Of a DNA stretch of 64,000 nt, positions 20,691-30,818 are shown piece after piece. Source of the stretch: Saccharopolyspora gloriosae (lineage in GTDB: Bacteria; Actinomycetota; Actinomycetes; Mycobacteriales; Pseudonocardiaceae). Below the pieces are notes generated by a model. It worked only from the letters and a program-made list of their open reading frames with translations. It made no database searches and was not told the DNA's origin. Both the position numbers and the translations under genes were made by a program. The first letter of the stretch is position 1. Each line of letters begins with the position of its first letter. The stretch is taken from contig NZ_JACHIV010000001.1 of assembly GCF_014203325.1 (NCBI RefSeq), positions 5,829,501 through 5,893,500 of the forward strand, read 5' to 3'.

Positions 20691-20970
20691 GGGAACTCCT
20701 TCCTGCAGGCGGGTGACGTTCCACTTCCCCTATCGGACGCAGCGGGGCGGACCTTGACACGATCTAGTGCTGAATCCGTCCAGAGATCGGCTCACGCCAC
20801 CCCATCGAGATATTCACCGGAACGGAGCAGGGGCCGACGCGGGCACGCACGCCTTCCTACGTCACCCGCCGATTAAGGCCCATACCTGCGATGTTCACCC
20901 GTGCGTGGGCCTGCCGAGCGATCCGCCACCCGATCTCGCGACACCCGGCAATCAACTGACAACGTTCGAA

Positions 20971-20986
20971 TGTGATTTGCGTCACG
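20971..20986. promoter_or_regulatory. CRP/FNR-type binding site upstream of bldM
   Basis: TGTGATTTGCGTCACG matches TGTGA-N6-TCACA at nine of ten fixed positions, the site recognised by actinobacterial cAMP receptor proteins (Crp/GlxR). It is about 280 bases upstream of the bldM start and two bases after the merR stop. The 300-base gap 20691-20988 otherwise shows nothing I can name. Confidence 0.5.
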
Positions 20987-20988
20987 TT

Positions 20989-22272
20989 CTAGTCGAGAAC
21001 GGTCCGGCCGATCAGTTCCGCCGCGCTCTCGAGCGAAGCGACCGTCTCAGCGGGAGCGGGTAACTTGCCCGGAGCCCATCCGGCGCCCATCGCGAGGACC
21101 ACGGCGCGCTGCCGCTTGATGGGCAGGTCGGACAGCAGCGCGGGCGCCGCGTAGTGCGGCTGATCGGCCCACAGCACGATCACCGCGGGCGCCGCCCGGC
21201 GCACCGCCGCGTGCAGGCCCTCCGGCGGCAGACCGGCTCCGAAGAGGCGATGACCGATGCCGCGCGACGCCAGCTCCGCGGCCAGCGCGACCAGCTCCAG
21301 CTCCTGCTGCTCACCAGGCGCCGGCGCGAGCAGCACCGGGCGCGGATTGCTCGGTTCGGGCGCGCGGGCCAGCACCGCCCGCAACGCCGTCGACGCGTTG
21401 TCGGTGAGCAGGCGTAACGCCTCCACTCCGACACCGGTGTGCTGCCAGCGCTCGCCGGCCGCGGTCAGCACCGGGGACAGCACCTCCCGCCAGGTGGCGA
21501 GCACGCCCTGCGCCTCGATCGACTCCGCGAGCAGGCGCTGCTGGTGCCAGGCGTCCAGCGCGAGCACCGCGCGGCCGAGCCCGCGGGCGCGCGGTCCGGC
21601 GCCGGTGAGGCGCAGCCCCCGCCCGCCCGGGTTGGACGTCGACTCGACGGCCGGGGGTTCGAGGGGGTCCAGGACGCCGGAGATGAGGACGGGCTCGGCC
21701 GGCGCGGGCGGAGCCGCCTGCGCGCCGTCGTCGGCATGGCGCGGCAGCGGCGGAGTGGCCGCCAGCGCGTAGCGCGCCGCTTCCGCCGGGGAGGCGCCGC
21801 GCAGCAGCGCGCGCTGCATCTGCTCGAGCCGCGCCACGTCCTCCGGGCCGTACCTGCGGTGGCTGCCGGAGGCGTGATCGGTCGGGCCGAGCCCGTAGCG
21901 CCGGTCCCAGGTGCGCAGCGTCGCGGGAGCGACGCCGAGCCTGCGCGCGACGGCGGCCACCGTCAGCCGCGGTTCCTCCGGGGTGGAGCCGAGCACTCCT
22001 GCGGTGAGGTCGGACTCGGCGTCGGCACCTCGCGCACCGGAGGCTTCCACCTCGGGCGCGCGGTGGTGCCTTCCGGTGTCCGCCTGAGCACCGTCGTCGG
22101 CAGGCCGTTCCCCCGCCTCGCGGGCGATCTTGCGGCGGGCGTCGTCTCGATCTTCGTCGGCGTTCGCCGCGCCGCGGGGGAAGGCCGGGCCGTCCAGGTG
22201 GTCGGCAAGTCGTGGATCAACCTCCCGGGCAGCGCCGTGCTGCCCGGACAGGGGTTCCTCCCGCATGGTCAC
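20989..22272 (-). CDS. MerR-family regulator with degenerate B12-binding-type domain
   Basis: The frame is up to 427 residues. The first roughly 100 are acidic and low in complexity, and the start (GTG 22272 or ATG 22266) lacks a ribosome site, so the true start is uncertain. The MerR helix-turn-helix follows (LTVAAVARRLGVAPATLRTW, DRRYGLGPTDHASGSHRRYG). Next comes a CarH/LitR-like helical bundle (LAESIEAQGVLATWREVLSP, ERWQHTGVGVEALRLLTDN). The C-terminal Rossmann fold resembles a cobalamin-binding domain. The axial-His motif ExHxxG of CarH-type sensors reads GEQQELEL here, so B12 photosensing is unlikely. It sits between bldM and whiB, suggesting a developmental or stress role (inferred). 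Confidence 0.8.
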   Translation of the reverse strand: MTMREEPLSGQHGAAREVDPRLADHLDGPAFPRGAANADEDRDDARRKIAREAGERPADDGAQADTGRHHRAPEVEASGARGADAESDLTAGVLGSTPEEPRLTVAAVARRLGVAPATLRTWDRRYGLGPTDHASGSHRRYGPEDVARLEQMQRALLRGASPAEAARYALAATPPLPRHADDGAQAAPPAPAEPVLISGVLDPLEPPAVESTSNPGGRGLRLTGAGPRARGLGRAVLALDAWHQQRLLAESIEAQGVLATWREVLSPVLTAAGERWQHTGVGVEALRLLTDNASTALRAVLARAPEPSNPRPVLLAPAPGEQQELELVALAAELASRGIGHRLFGAGLPPEGLHAAVRRAAPAVIVLWADQPHYAAPALLSDLPIKRQRAVVLAMGAGWAPGKLPAPAETVASLESAAELIGRTVLD

Positions 22273-22374
22273 GCGGTCATGTTCCGGATCGAGACGGCCG
22301 GTGGCAAGCGGGCACTCCCGGATGCCACCGGTCAGAGATCACCCGTCAGTGAACAGCTTTCGGCGCGAAAGGGG

Positions 22375-22403
22375 TTGAACAAGTATTGGCGCGGTTCTAC
22401 CTT
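22375..22403 (+). promoter_or_regulatory. Putative sigma-70-type promoter of whiB
   Basis: TTGAAC (22375-22380), a 17-base spacer and TACCTT (22398-22403) form a vegetative-type promoter 69 bases before the whiB start. The assignment is by consensus only. Confidence 0.5.
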
Positions 22404-22471
22404 GGATCATGCGAGGCCACGGCAGCCGCCGTGGCGGGGAGGGGATCCACCGGTGGGAGGTGGTTGTCGCA

Positions 22472-22774
22472 ATGGCCGACACTCGACGTCTTCCAGGCCC
22501 GAACGCCGATATCTGGGACTGGCAGATCAAGGGTTCGTGTCGCGGAATGGACAGCGCGTACTTCTTCCATCCCGACGGCGAACGCGGCCCGGCAAGGGCG
22601 CGGCGTGAGGCGAAGGCGAAAGAGGTGTGCCAGCACTGCCCGGTTCTCGATCAGTGCCGTCGGCACGCGCTGGCAGTGCAAGAACCCTATGGAATCTGGG
22701 GTGGGCTCTCCGAGTCCGAGCGCGAAGTGATCATCAAGACCCGCAAGCGCAGGGTGGCCGCAATGGCCGGATGA
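22472..22774 (+). CDS. WhiB-family iron-sulfur regulator (WhiB3/WhiD type)
   Basis: The 100-residue protein has the four cluster-binding cysteines C23, C53, C56 and C62 (GSCRGMDSAYFFHPDGERG, EVCQHCPVLDQCRRHALAV). The beta-turn motif GIWGG and a basic C-terminal DNA-binding tail (IIKTRKRRVAAMAG) are present. WhiB proteins bind a [4Fe-4S] cluster and act with the principal sigma factor; WhiB3 and WhiD are the orthologues at this locus in Mycobacterium and Streptomyces. ATG 22472 follows GGGAGGTGG. It is divergent from the merR gene and convergent with groEL across a strong terminator. Confidence 0.93.
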   Translation: MADTRRLPGPNADIWDWQIKGSCRGMDSAYFFHPDGERGPARARREAKAKEVCQHCPVLDQCRRHALAVQEPYGIWGGLSESEREVIIKTRKRRVAAMAG

Positions 22775-22881
22775 GACGCGACCGCCGCGACGAACGGCGG
22801 TGGCGGCGCCGCACGGGCAGGCCGAATCGGATGACTGCGAGGGGCGTCATCCGCGGCGGCCCCCGAGGCAGGCGTGCAAAA

Positions 22882-22920
22882 AGATCAGGGGCGGCACCGC
22901 GAAGGTGCCGCCCCTGATCT
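22882..22920. terminator. Strong bidirectional terminator between whiB and groEL
   Basis: A perfect 17-bp stem has arms at 22882-22898 (AGATCAGGGGCGGCACC) and 22904-22920, closed by a GCGAA loop. An A-rich run (GCAAAAAG) borders the left arm, so it can end groEL transcripts on the minus strand. Confidence 0.85.
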
Positions 22921-22974
22921 CGTGTTGCACCCCTGAACCGGAGCCCCCGGACGGGCGCCCCGGTTCAGCGGGGG

Positions 22975-24594
<1,620 letters not shown>

Positions 24595-24807
24595 TCAACA
24601 GCCCTTCAGCATGGGTGTTCAGGTGCCGGTCGCGAACGTCCCGGCGCGAGCTCCGACCGACCCGGCGCATCGCCCGGCCGGAGGCCGCGAGCGCTCGCGG
24701 GGCCGGGGCGTTGGTCCGGTCGGCTGTCGCCTGGGTGGGACGTCGGGGCGGCGGAGTCGCCGCGTCGCCGAGTGGCGTGCGGGGCGTGGCGTCCGGCCTG
24801 GGACAAA

Positions 24808-24851
24808 CCACCGCCCCGGCGGTCCCGGAGGCGGGACCACCGGGGCGGTGG
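24808..24851 (-). terminator. Long intercistronic hairpin between groES and groEL
   Basis: Arms 24808-24827 (CCACCGCCCCGGCGGTCCCG) and 24832-24851 pair over 20 bp with one mismatch around a GAGG loop. It lies 22 bases after the groES stop. It could act as a partial terminator or an mRNA-stabilising or processing site that lowers groEL relative to groES; this is inferred from position. Confidence 0.6.
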
Positions 24852-24873
24852 GGTGCGCATGGTGCGGAAGTCG

Positions 24874-25164
24874 TCAGTTGACGACGGCCAGCACGTCGCG
24901 GGCGGAGAGGATCAAGTACTCCTCGCCGTTGTACTTGACCTCGGTGCCGCCGTACTTGGAGTAGATGACGACGTCACCTTCCTGCACGTCCACGGGGACG
25001 CGGTTGCCCTTGTCGTCGACGCGACCCGGGCCGACGGCCAAGACCTTGCCCTCCTGGGGCTTTTCCTTGGCGGTGTCCGGGATCACGATGCCGGACGCAG
25101 TCGTCGTCTCGGCTTCGCTCGCCTGGACAACGATCTTGTCCTCAAGCGGCTTGATGCTCGCCAC
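24874..25164 (-). CDS. groES: 10-kDa co-chaperonin GroES
   Basis: The 96-residue co-chaperonin caps the GroEL ring. The N-terminal [20 protein letters not shown], the mobile loop region [20 protein letters not shown] and the C-terminal [20 protein letters not shown] are all typical. It is the first gene of the groES-groEL operon, with an upstream CIRCE element that overlaps the promoter, so it is repressed by HrcA and induced by heat. Confidence 0.97.
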   Translation of the reverse strand: MASIKPLEDKIVVQASEAETTTASGIVIPDTAKEKPQEGKVLAVGPGRVDDKGNRVPVDVQEGDVVIYSKYGGTEVKYNGEEYLILSARDVLAVVN

Positions 25165-25273
25165 GGTGTGACCTCCACCTTCTGGGGCCTGCGTAAGCGT
25201 TGGCTCTGGTCTGGGTGACGGCTCCGTGGCTCCCCGTCGTCGCGGGTGCCGGGGCGCTGCGGCGCCGTGCTGA

Positions 25274-25307
25274 TTGGCACTCTACCCAGCCGAGTGCCAA
25301 GGCTCAA
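25274..25307 (-). promoter_or_regulatory. CIRCE operator overlapping the groES promoter
   Basis: TTGGCACTC (25274-25282), nine bases, then GAGTGCCAA (25292-25300) is the HrcA-binding CIRCE inverted repeat. On the minus strand a promoter TTGAGC (25307-25302), 17-base spacer and TAGAGT (25284-25279) runs through it, so HrcA would block polymerase directly. The groES start is 110 bases downstream. Confidence 0.92.
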
Positions 25308-26070
25308 CCACCGGGCACCCGTTCAGCCGTCACTCGAAGGCGGACATCGGACGAGCGGGGCTTTCCCCGAGCTCCCCGGATCCTGCCGGAGCCGTCGCGA
25401 TCTCCCGGAGCCGGCGTTCCGGGAACGCGCCCGATCGCGCCCCTCGCGCCCCTCGCGCACCGCTGCTCCGAAGGGGTGACGCCGGTGCCGCGAGACGGAA
25501 ACGGCTCGCGCGGGGGCCTCCGGATCACCCGCGCGATCTTGCGCCCGGAGCGGCGCCGATCTTCGCCGGGAGAACCGGCCAGGTGAGCGGGCGGGAGCCC
25601 GCGCGAAGCGGGCCGGGCGGCGGCGCGGCGCGGTCGCCGCCGACCGGCCCTGATGCCGATCTTCGCAGGTAGATCGGCATGCGGGAAATGTCACCGGAAC
25701 CCGATGGCGGTTCACACCATCGAGGCAATGTGGCTTAGGTTCTGCCGCATGGCTCCGACGAAGCCCACGAATCGCCCGTGGGAACGCCGCCCTCGCCCAT
25801 CCCGTCCTCCCGGTCCGTCCGGGCCTCCCGGCCGGTCCGGCTGGCGCCCTCGCTGACCTTCCTCCCGTTCCGGTTCGCACCGGCCCCGGGAGACCTGCAG
25901 CGCGGGCGCGGTGATCAACAACCCGTCTTCGCCAGAAGTTAACCGGATGCCCACCGGGCGCGGATACCTTTCCACTCGTTCGAGTGAAGCCGAAAGCAGG
26001 ACACAGCCCTGTTCGGCGTGCTCACGCACGCCTCGACGGCAGCCACCGACGTTCTGGGAGGACCGCCCGA
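25308..26070. other. 763-base gap between groES and phoD, no gene called
   Basis: A 10-bp perfect hairpin ATGCCGATCT (25653-25662) / AGATCGGCAT (25671-25680) stands here, and a related GCCGATCTTCGC motif occurs at 25555. Proline/arginine-rich short frames are present on the plus strand near 25750-25856 but have no ribosome site or recognisable family. A CACTCGTTCGAGTG palindrome at about 25974 lies near the phoD promoter. Confidence 0.5.
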
Positions 26071-27633
26071 ATGCCCGACCCCACCACATCCCGATCCGTT
26101 TCCCGCCGGGCCGTGCTGCTCGGCGGCGCCGCCGCGGTGAGCACCGCCGCGCTGAGCGGAGCCGCCTCGGCCGGACCGCTGTCGCTGCCCGGCGCGGGCA
26201 CCGGCAGGCTCGCCGACCCGTTCACGCTCGGCGTCGCCTCCGGTGATCCGCTGCCGGACGGCGTCGTGCTCTGGACCCGCCTCGCTCCTGACCCGACCGC
26301 CGACGACGGTGGCGGCGGCATGCCGGCCAAGGTCGTCCCCGTGCAGTGGGAGGTCGCCGAGGACGAGCGGTTCAGCCGCGTCGTCCGGCGCGGCGAAGCG
26401 CAGGCCGCGCCCGAGCTCGGGCACAGCGTGCACGTCGAACTCGACGGGCTCCGCCCCGGCGCCGAGTACTACTACCGGTTCCGCGCCGAGGGCGCCGTCT
26501 CGCGCACCGGGTTCACCCGCACCGCGCCCGCGCCGGGCTCGATGGACCCGCTGACCATGTGCTTCGCGTCCTGCGCGCACTTCGGCCAGGGCCACTTCAC
26601 CGCCTACCGGCGGCTGGCCGAGGACCAGCCCGGCCTGGTCCTGCACCTCGGCGACTACCAGTACGAGTACGCCGCCGACGCCGACGACGTGCGGAAGGTG
26701 CTCGGGCCGGAGACCCGGACGCTGGCGAACTACCGGCAGCGGCACGCCCAGTACAAGACCGACGAGGACCTGCAGCTCGCGCACGCCGTGGCGCCGTGGA
26801 TCGTCGTGTGGGACGACCACGAGACCGAGAACAACTGGGCCGACGAGACGCCGGAGAAGCCGGATTCCGGTTTCCTCGACCGGCGCAAGGCGGCCTTCCA
26901 GGCGTACTACGAGAACATGCCGCTGCGGTCCACGGCCAAGCCCGAGGGCATCGACATGCGGCTGTACCGGCGGTTGCAGTGGGGCGGCCTGGCCACGTTC
27001 CACATGCTCGACACCCGCCAGTACCGCGACGACCAGCCCTGCGGCGACGTCGGCAACGTGGACTGCGCGCAGCGGCTGGAGCCGGACCGCACGATCACCG
27101 GCGCCGAGCAGGAGCGCTGGCTGCTGGACGGGTTCGCGAACTCCGCGGCGCGCTGGGACGTGCTGGGCCAGCAGGTGTTCTTCTCGCGCCTGGACAACGA
27201 CCTGACCGACGGCGTCGCGTTCAGCACCGACTCGTGGGCCGGTTACGTGGCGAACCGGGACCGGATCGCCGCCGGGCTCGGGCAGGTCCGCAACGGCGTG
27301 GTGCTCACCGGGGACGTGCACCGGCACTGGGCGGCGGAGGTGCAGGCCGAGCACGAGGACACCGGCTCGGCAGTGGTCGGCACCGAGCTCGTCACGACCT
27401 CGATCACCAGCGGTGGCGACGGGGACGACGACGCGAAGGACGCGGTGCTCGCGGAGAACCCGCACATCAAGTTCCACAAGAACCGCCGCGGCTACGTCCG
27501 CACCCGCTTCACCGCGGACGAGCTGCGCGCCGATTACCGGATCGTCCCGGAGGTGACGAAGCCCGGTGCGGAGGTGCGCACCGAACGCGGCTTCGTGGTG
27601 GCCGACGGCGAGCCGCGGCTGAAGCCGGCGTGA
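26071..27633 (+). CDS. phoD: PhoD-type alkaline phosphatase, Tat-exported
   Basis: The 520-residue precursor is a calcium/iron-dependent phosphodiesterase/phosphatase of the PhoD family that releases phosphate from extracellular esters. The twin-arginine signal is SRSVSRRAVLLGGAAAVSTA, with Ala-rich hydrophobic core and AASA cleavage. An N-terminal PhoD beta domain (DPFTLGVASGDPLPDGVVLW) is followed by the metallophosphatase domain with CFASCAHFGQGHFTAYRRL, LHLGDYQYEYAA, WDDHETENNW and VLTGDVHRHWAAEV. ATG 26071 follows GGGAGGA. A PhoP site would be expected, but I could not find a convincing direct repeat. A strong hairpin terminator follows the gene. Confidence 0.95.
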   Translation: MPDPTTSRSVSRRAVLLGGAAAVSTAALSGAASAGPLSLPGAGTGRLADPFTLGVASGDPLPDGVVLWTRLAPDPTADDGGGGMPAKVVPVQWEVAEDERFSRVVRRGEAQAAPELGHSVHVELDGLRPGAEYYYRFRAEGAVSRTGFTRTAPAPGSMDPLTMCFASCAHFGQGHFTAYRRLAEDQPGLVLHLGDYQYEYAADADDVRKVLGPETRTLANYRQRHAQYKTDEDLQLAHAVAPWIVVWDDHETENNWADETPEKPDSGFLDRRKAAFQAYYENMPLRSTAKPEGIDMRLYRRLQWGGLATFHMLDTRQYRDDQPCGDVGNVDCAQRLEPDRTITGAEQERWLLDGFANSAARWDVLGQQVFFSRLDNDLTDGVAFSTDSWAGYVANRDRIAAGLGQVRNGVVLTGDVHRHWAAEVQAEHEDTGSAVVGTELVTTSITSGGDGDDDAKDAVLAENPHIKFHKNRRGYVRTRFTADELRADYRIVPEVTKPGAEVRTERGFVVADGEPRLKPA

Positions 27634-27639
27634 GCCTCG

Positions 27640-27669
27640 CGGGTGCCGCCCGGCGGCGGGCGGCACCCG
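27640..27669 (+). terminator. Terminator after phoD
   Basis: CGGGTGCCGCCC (27640-27651) pairs perfectly with GGGCGGCACCCG (27658-27669) across GGCGGC, seven bases after the phoD stop. Confidence 0.8.
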
Positions 27670-27715
27670 TTCGGCCGCTGCACCGCGCGGGCCGGTGGCA
27701 CGGCACACTTGCCTG

Positions 27716-28294
27716 ATGCGTGGGCGATGGTGTGCGGCGGCGGGTCTGGGCGCGCTGGGCGCGCTGCCGTCGGTGTGGGTGCGGGTGCGCAGCTCGGGCC
27801 GGGTGCGGACGCTCGCCGACGTGCCCGCGACGGAGGCCGCGCTGGTCCTCGGCGCCGGGGTGCGGCGCGACGGGCTGCCGAGCCGGATCCTGCAGGGCAG
27901 GCTCGTCGTGGCCGTGGAGCTGTACCGGGCGGGCCGGGTGCGGTGGATCCTGGTCAGCGGCAGCCCGCGGTCGCGCGGGTACAGCGAACCGGTCGTGATG
28001 CGGGAATTCCTGGTGCGCAACGGGATTCCGGAGTCGGCGATCGAGCTGGACGAGTCCGGTGTGGACACCTGGGCGTCGTGCCGGAGCGCGGTCGCGGCGT
28101 TCGGCCTGCGGCGGGTCACGGTGGCGACGTCGAAGTTCCACCTGCGCCGGTCGATCGCGTTGTGCCGCCGGGCCGGGATCGACGCGTTCGGCGTGGGCCA
28201 CGACGCGGCGGCGGACGGGCTGCGGCGGGTGTCGGCGCGCGGGGCGCGGCGCGAGTTCCTGGCCGTGACGAAGGCGTTCTGGTTCAGCCACTGA
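27716..28294 (+). CDS. YdcF/SanA-like DUF218 protein
   Basis: The 192-residue membrane-anchored protein has a short hydrophobic N-terminus (CAAAGLGALGALPSVWVRV). The DUF218 domain follows (AALVLGAGVRRDGLPSRILQ GRL, VRWILVSGSPRSRGYSEPVV, SKFHLRRSIALCRRAGIDAF). The conserved pattern GxG..P...R and the late S.FH.RR are seen. E. coli SanA and related proteins affect envelope permeability; the biochemical role is unknown. ATG 27716 is used; a GTG at 27695 is also possible, and neither has a clear ribosome site. It stands alone after the phoD terminator. Confidence 0.8.
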   Translation: MRGRWCAAAGLGALGALPSVWVRVRSSGRVRTLADVPATEAALVLGAGVRRDGLPSRILQGRLVVAVELYRAGRVRWILVSGSPRSRGYSEPVVMREFLVRNGIPESAIELDESGVDTWASCRSAVAAFGLRRVTVATSKFHLRRSIALCRRAGIDAFGVGHDAAADGLRRVSARGARREFLAVTKAFWFSH

Positions 28295-28440
28295 TCGGCC
28301 GAGCATTGACCGAGGTTCGCAACGAACTGACTCGATGATCAGTTCCGAGCCCTGGACCACACCACTCCCCTCGCCTTCCTGTGCCTTCCGCTAGCGAGAA
28401 CGCCACTTCCCCGCCGCGCCGTCGCACCCCGGACGGAGCA

Positions 28441-28455
28441 TTGCGAATATCGCAA
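28441..28455. promoter_or_regulatory. Palindrome in the carnitine-operon promoter region
   Basis: TTGCGA-ATA-TCGCAA is a perfect inverted repeat 63 bases before the first operon gene. It is a plausible operator, but no regulator gene lies beside the operon, so the binder is unknown. Confidence 0.5.
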
Positions 28456-28517
28456 CGCCCCTGCTAGCGTCGCCGCGCTACGGGCCGCCGCGAGCGGACC
28501 ACGACAGGGGAGGGCGC

Positions 28518-29408
28518 ATGAACGAGGAAGTGATCGTCACCGCCGCGCTGACCGGTGCCGGCGACACCGTCGGCCGCAGCGAGCACGTGCCGGTGACACC
28601 CGAGCAGATCGCGGAGTCCGCCGTGCAGGCCGCGAACGCGGGCGCCGCCGTGGTGCACATCCACGTGCGCGACGTCGAATCCGGCCAGGGCTCCCGCGAG
28701 GTCCCGCTGTACCGCGAGGTGGTGCGCCGCATCCGCGAATCCGGCGTGGACGTCGTGATCAACCTGACCGCGGGCATGGGCGGCGACCTGGTGATCGACC
28801 CGGACGATCCGCTCAAGCCGGTGGACGGCACCGACCTGGTCAACGGGCTCGACCGGTTGCCGCACGTGGAGGAGCTGCTGCCGGACATCTGCACGATGGA
28901 CTGCGGCTCGCTCAACTTCGGCGAAGGCAGCCAGCTCTACATCAGCACCCCCGACATGCTGCGCGCCGGCGCGAAGCGCATCCAGGAGCTCGGCGTGAAG
29001 CCGGAGCTGGAGATCTTCGACACCGGCCAGCTGTGGTTCGCCACCAAGATGATCGAAGAGGGCCTGATCGACGCGCCGCCGCTGTTCCAGCTGTGCATGG
29101 GTATCCCGTACGGCGCCCCGGCCGACCCGGGCGTGCTGCAGGCGATGGTGAAGATGCTGCCGGAAGGCGCGAACTGGGCCAGCTTCAGCATCGGCCGCAA
29201 CCAGTTGCCGTGGGTCGCGCAGTCGGCGCTGCTCGGCGGCGAGGTCCGCGTCGGGCTGGAGGACAACCTCTACCTGAGCAAGGGAGTGAAGGCGACGAAC
29301 GCGCAGCTCGTGGAGCGCGCGGTGACGATCGTCGAAGGCATGGGCGCGCGGATCGCGACCCCGGACCAGGCTCGGGCGAAGCTCGGGTTGAAGCGGAGGA
29401 ACGCCTGA
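28518..29408 (+). CDS. cdhC: BKACE-type 3-keto acid cleavage enzyme (dehydrocarnitine cleavage, CdhC-like)
   Basis: The 296-residue DUF849/BKACE enzyme is a zinc-dependent TIM barrel that condenses a beta-keto acid with acetyl-CoA. The metal-ligand motif H47-x-H49 is in [34 protein letters not shown] and [20 protein letters not shown] are family landmarks. In carnitine degraders CdhC turns 3-dehydrocarnitine plus acetyl-CoA into betainyl-CoA and acetoacetate. That role is inferred from the following dehydrogenase and thioesterase genes, which match cdhA and cdhB. ATG 28518 follows GGGGAGGG. Its TGA shares a base with the next ATG. Confidence 0.88.
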   Translation: MNEEVIVTAALTGAGDTVGRSEHVPVTPEQIAESAVQAANAGAAVVHIHVRDVESGQGSREVPLYREVVRRIRESGVDVVINLTAGMGGDLVIDPDDPLKPVDGTDLVNGLDRLPHVEELLPDICTMDCGSLNFGEGSQLYISTPDMLRAGAKRIQELGVKPELEIFDTGQLWFATKMIEEGLIDAPPLFQLCMGIPYGAPADPGVLQAMVKMLPEGANWASFSIGRNQLPWVAQSALLGGEVRVGLEDNLYLSKGVKATNAQLVERAVTIVEGMGARIATPDQARAKLGLKRRNA

Positions 29409-30367
29409 TGGGGGCTCCGGTGGAACCGGAATCGGTGCGCCACGTCGCGTGCGTCGGCGCGGGCGTGATCGGCGGCGGCTGGGTGGCGCACTTCCTGGCC
29501 CGCGGCTACCGGGTGACCGCGTGGGATCCCGCGCCGGACGCCGAGCAGAAGCTGCGGCGGCTGGTCGACGCGGCGTGGCCCGCGCTGACCGAGCTGGGTC
29601 TGGCGCCCGGCGCCTCCCGCGACGCGCTCACCGTCACGTCCACTTTGGACGAAGCGGTGGCGGGCGCGGAGTTCGTGCAGGAGAGCGCGCCGGAAGACCT
29701 GGAGCTCAAGCAGGACCTGCTGGCGCGGATCGACGCGGCGACCCCGGCGGGCGTCGTGGTGTCCTCGTCGACCTCCGGCTACGGCATGACGGAGATGCAG
29801 CAGCGCTGCGCCACTCCGGAGCGGCTGGTCGTGGGGCACCCGTTCAACCCGCCCTACCTCATCCCGCTGGTGGAGGTCGTCGGCGGCGAGCGGACCGCGC
29901 CGGAAGCGGTGCGGTGGGCGTCGCGGTTCTTCGAAGTGGCGGGCAAATCCGTCATCACGATGGACCGGGAGGTGCCCGGCTTCATCGCGAACCGGCTGCA
30001 GGAGGCGCTGTGGCGCGAAGCGCTGCACATGGTCGCCGAAGGCGAGGCGACCGTGGAGCAGATCGACGCCTCCATCACCGAGGGGCCCGGCCTGCGGTGG
30101 CCGTTCCTCGGACCGTGCCTGACCTTCCACCTCGCCGGCGGTGAAGGCGGGATGGCGCACATGCTGGACCACTTCGGGCCGTCGCTGAAGTCGCCGTGGA
30201 CGCGGCTGGAGGCGCCGGAGCTCACCGCGGAACTGCGGGACCGGATGGTCGAGGGCTGCGAGGAGACCGCCGACGGCCGCAGCATCGCGGACCTGGTCGC
30301 CGACCGGGACCGGGCCGTGATCGCCGTGCTGCGCGCGGTGCGCGAGGTCCGAGGGGGCGGCGCGTGA
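29408..30367 (+). CDS. cdhA: L-carnitine dehydrogenase (3-hydroxyacyl-CoA dehydrogenase family)
   Basis: The 319-residue NAD-dependent dehydrogenase has an N-terminal Rossmann motif HVACVGAGVIGGGWVAHFLA. The 3-hydroxyacyl-dehydrogenase active-site region VVSSSTSGYGMTEMQ and VVGHPFNPPYLIPLVEVVGG holds the catalytic His. The C-terminal helical domain is DREVPGFIANRLQEALWREA. The family includes carnitine 3-dehydrogenase, which oxidises L-carnitine to 3-dehydrocarnitine; context with BKACE and thioesterase genes supports this over a fatty-acid enzyme. It overlaps both neighbours (TGATG and GTGA), so the operon is translationally coupled. Confidence 0.87.
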   Translation: MGAPVEPESVRHVACVGAGVIGGGWVAHFLARGYRVTAWDPAPDAEQKLRRLVDAAWPALTELGLAPGASRDALTVTSTLDEAVAGAEFVQESAPEDLELKQDLLARIDAATPAGVVVSSSTSGYGMTEMQQRCATPERLVVGHPFNPPYLIPLVEVVGGERTAPEAVRWASRFFEVAGKSVITMDREVPGFIANRLQEALWREALHMVAEGEATVEQIDASITEGPGLRWPFLGPCLTFHLAGGEGGMAHMLDHFGPSLKSPWTRLEAPELTAELRDRMVEGCEETADGRSIADLVADRDRAVIAVLRAVREVRGGGA

Positions 30368-30798
30368 GCGGTGAGTTCCGGCAGCGGGTCCGGCCCGAGT
30401 GGATCGACTACAACGGGCACCTCAGCGAGGCGTACTACGTGCTGGTGTTCGGGTTCGCCACCGACGCGGTGATGGACCGGCTCGGCTTGGACGCGGAGTA
30501 CCGCACCTCGACGGGCCGCTCGCTCTACACCGTCGAGGCGCACGTCCGGTACCTGCGGGAGGTCGGGCCGGACTCGGAGCTGATCGTCACCTCCCGCGTC
30601 GTCGGCGGCGGGTCGAAGAAGCTCGTGCTGTGCCACGAGATGGCGGTCGGCGGAGAGGTCGTCTCGACCGAGGAGCTGCTGGCGCTGCACGTCGATTCGG
30701 CGGCGAGCAGGGCCGTCCCGTTCCCGGACGAGGTGGCCCGGCGGATCGCCGACGCCACCGAACCGGCTCCGCCCTACGCGGGCCGCGCCATCGGCTGA
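30364..30798 (+). CDS. cdhB: Hotdog thioesterase (betainyl-CoA thioesterase, CdhB-like)
   Basis: The 144-residue single-hotdog protein of the 4HBT type has the catalytic Asp in RVRPEWIDYNGHLSEAYYVL, plus VEAHVRYLREVGPDSEL and SKKLVLCHEMAVGG. In the carnitine pathway it hydrolyses betainyl-CoA to glycine betaine and CoA. The GTG start at 30364 overlaps the dehydrogenase stop by four bases, which links it to that pathway. Glycine betaine would serve as an osmolyte or carbon source. Four dispersed palindromes follow immediately downstream. Confidence 0.85.
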   Translation: MSGEFRQRVRPEWIDYNGHLSEAYYVLVFGFATDAVMDRLGLDAEYRTSTGRSLYTVEAHVRYLREVGPDSELIVTSRVVGGGSKKLVLCHEMAVGGEVVSTEELLALHVDSAASRAVPFPDEVARRIADATEPAPPYAGRAIG

Positions 30799-30818
30799 GC
30801 CGGGCGCTGATTTTTCGA

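Noticed and set aside
25653-25856. Small Pro/Arg-rich plus-strand frame ending GPPGRSGWRPR
   Set aside because: No ribosome site and no recognisable family; the low-complexity sequence is expected from GC-rich noncoding DNA.
25920-26070. PhoP box upstream of phoD
   Set aside because: No convincing pair of GTTCACC-like direct repeats could be found; only isolated partial matches.
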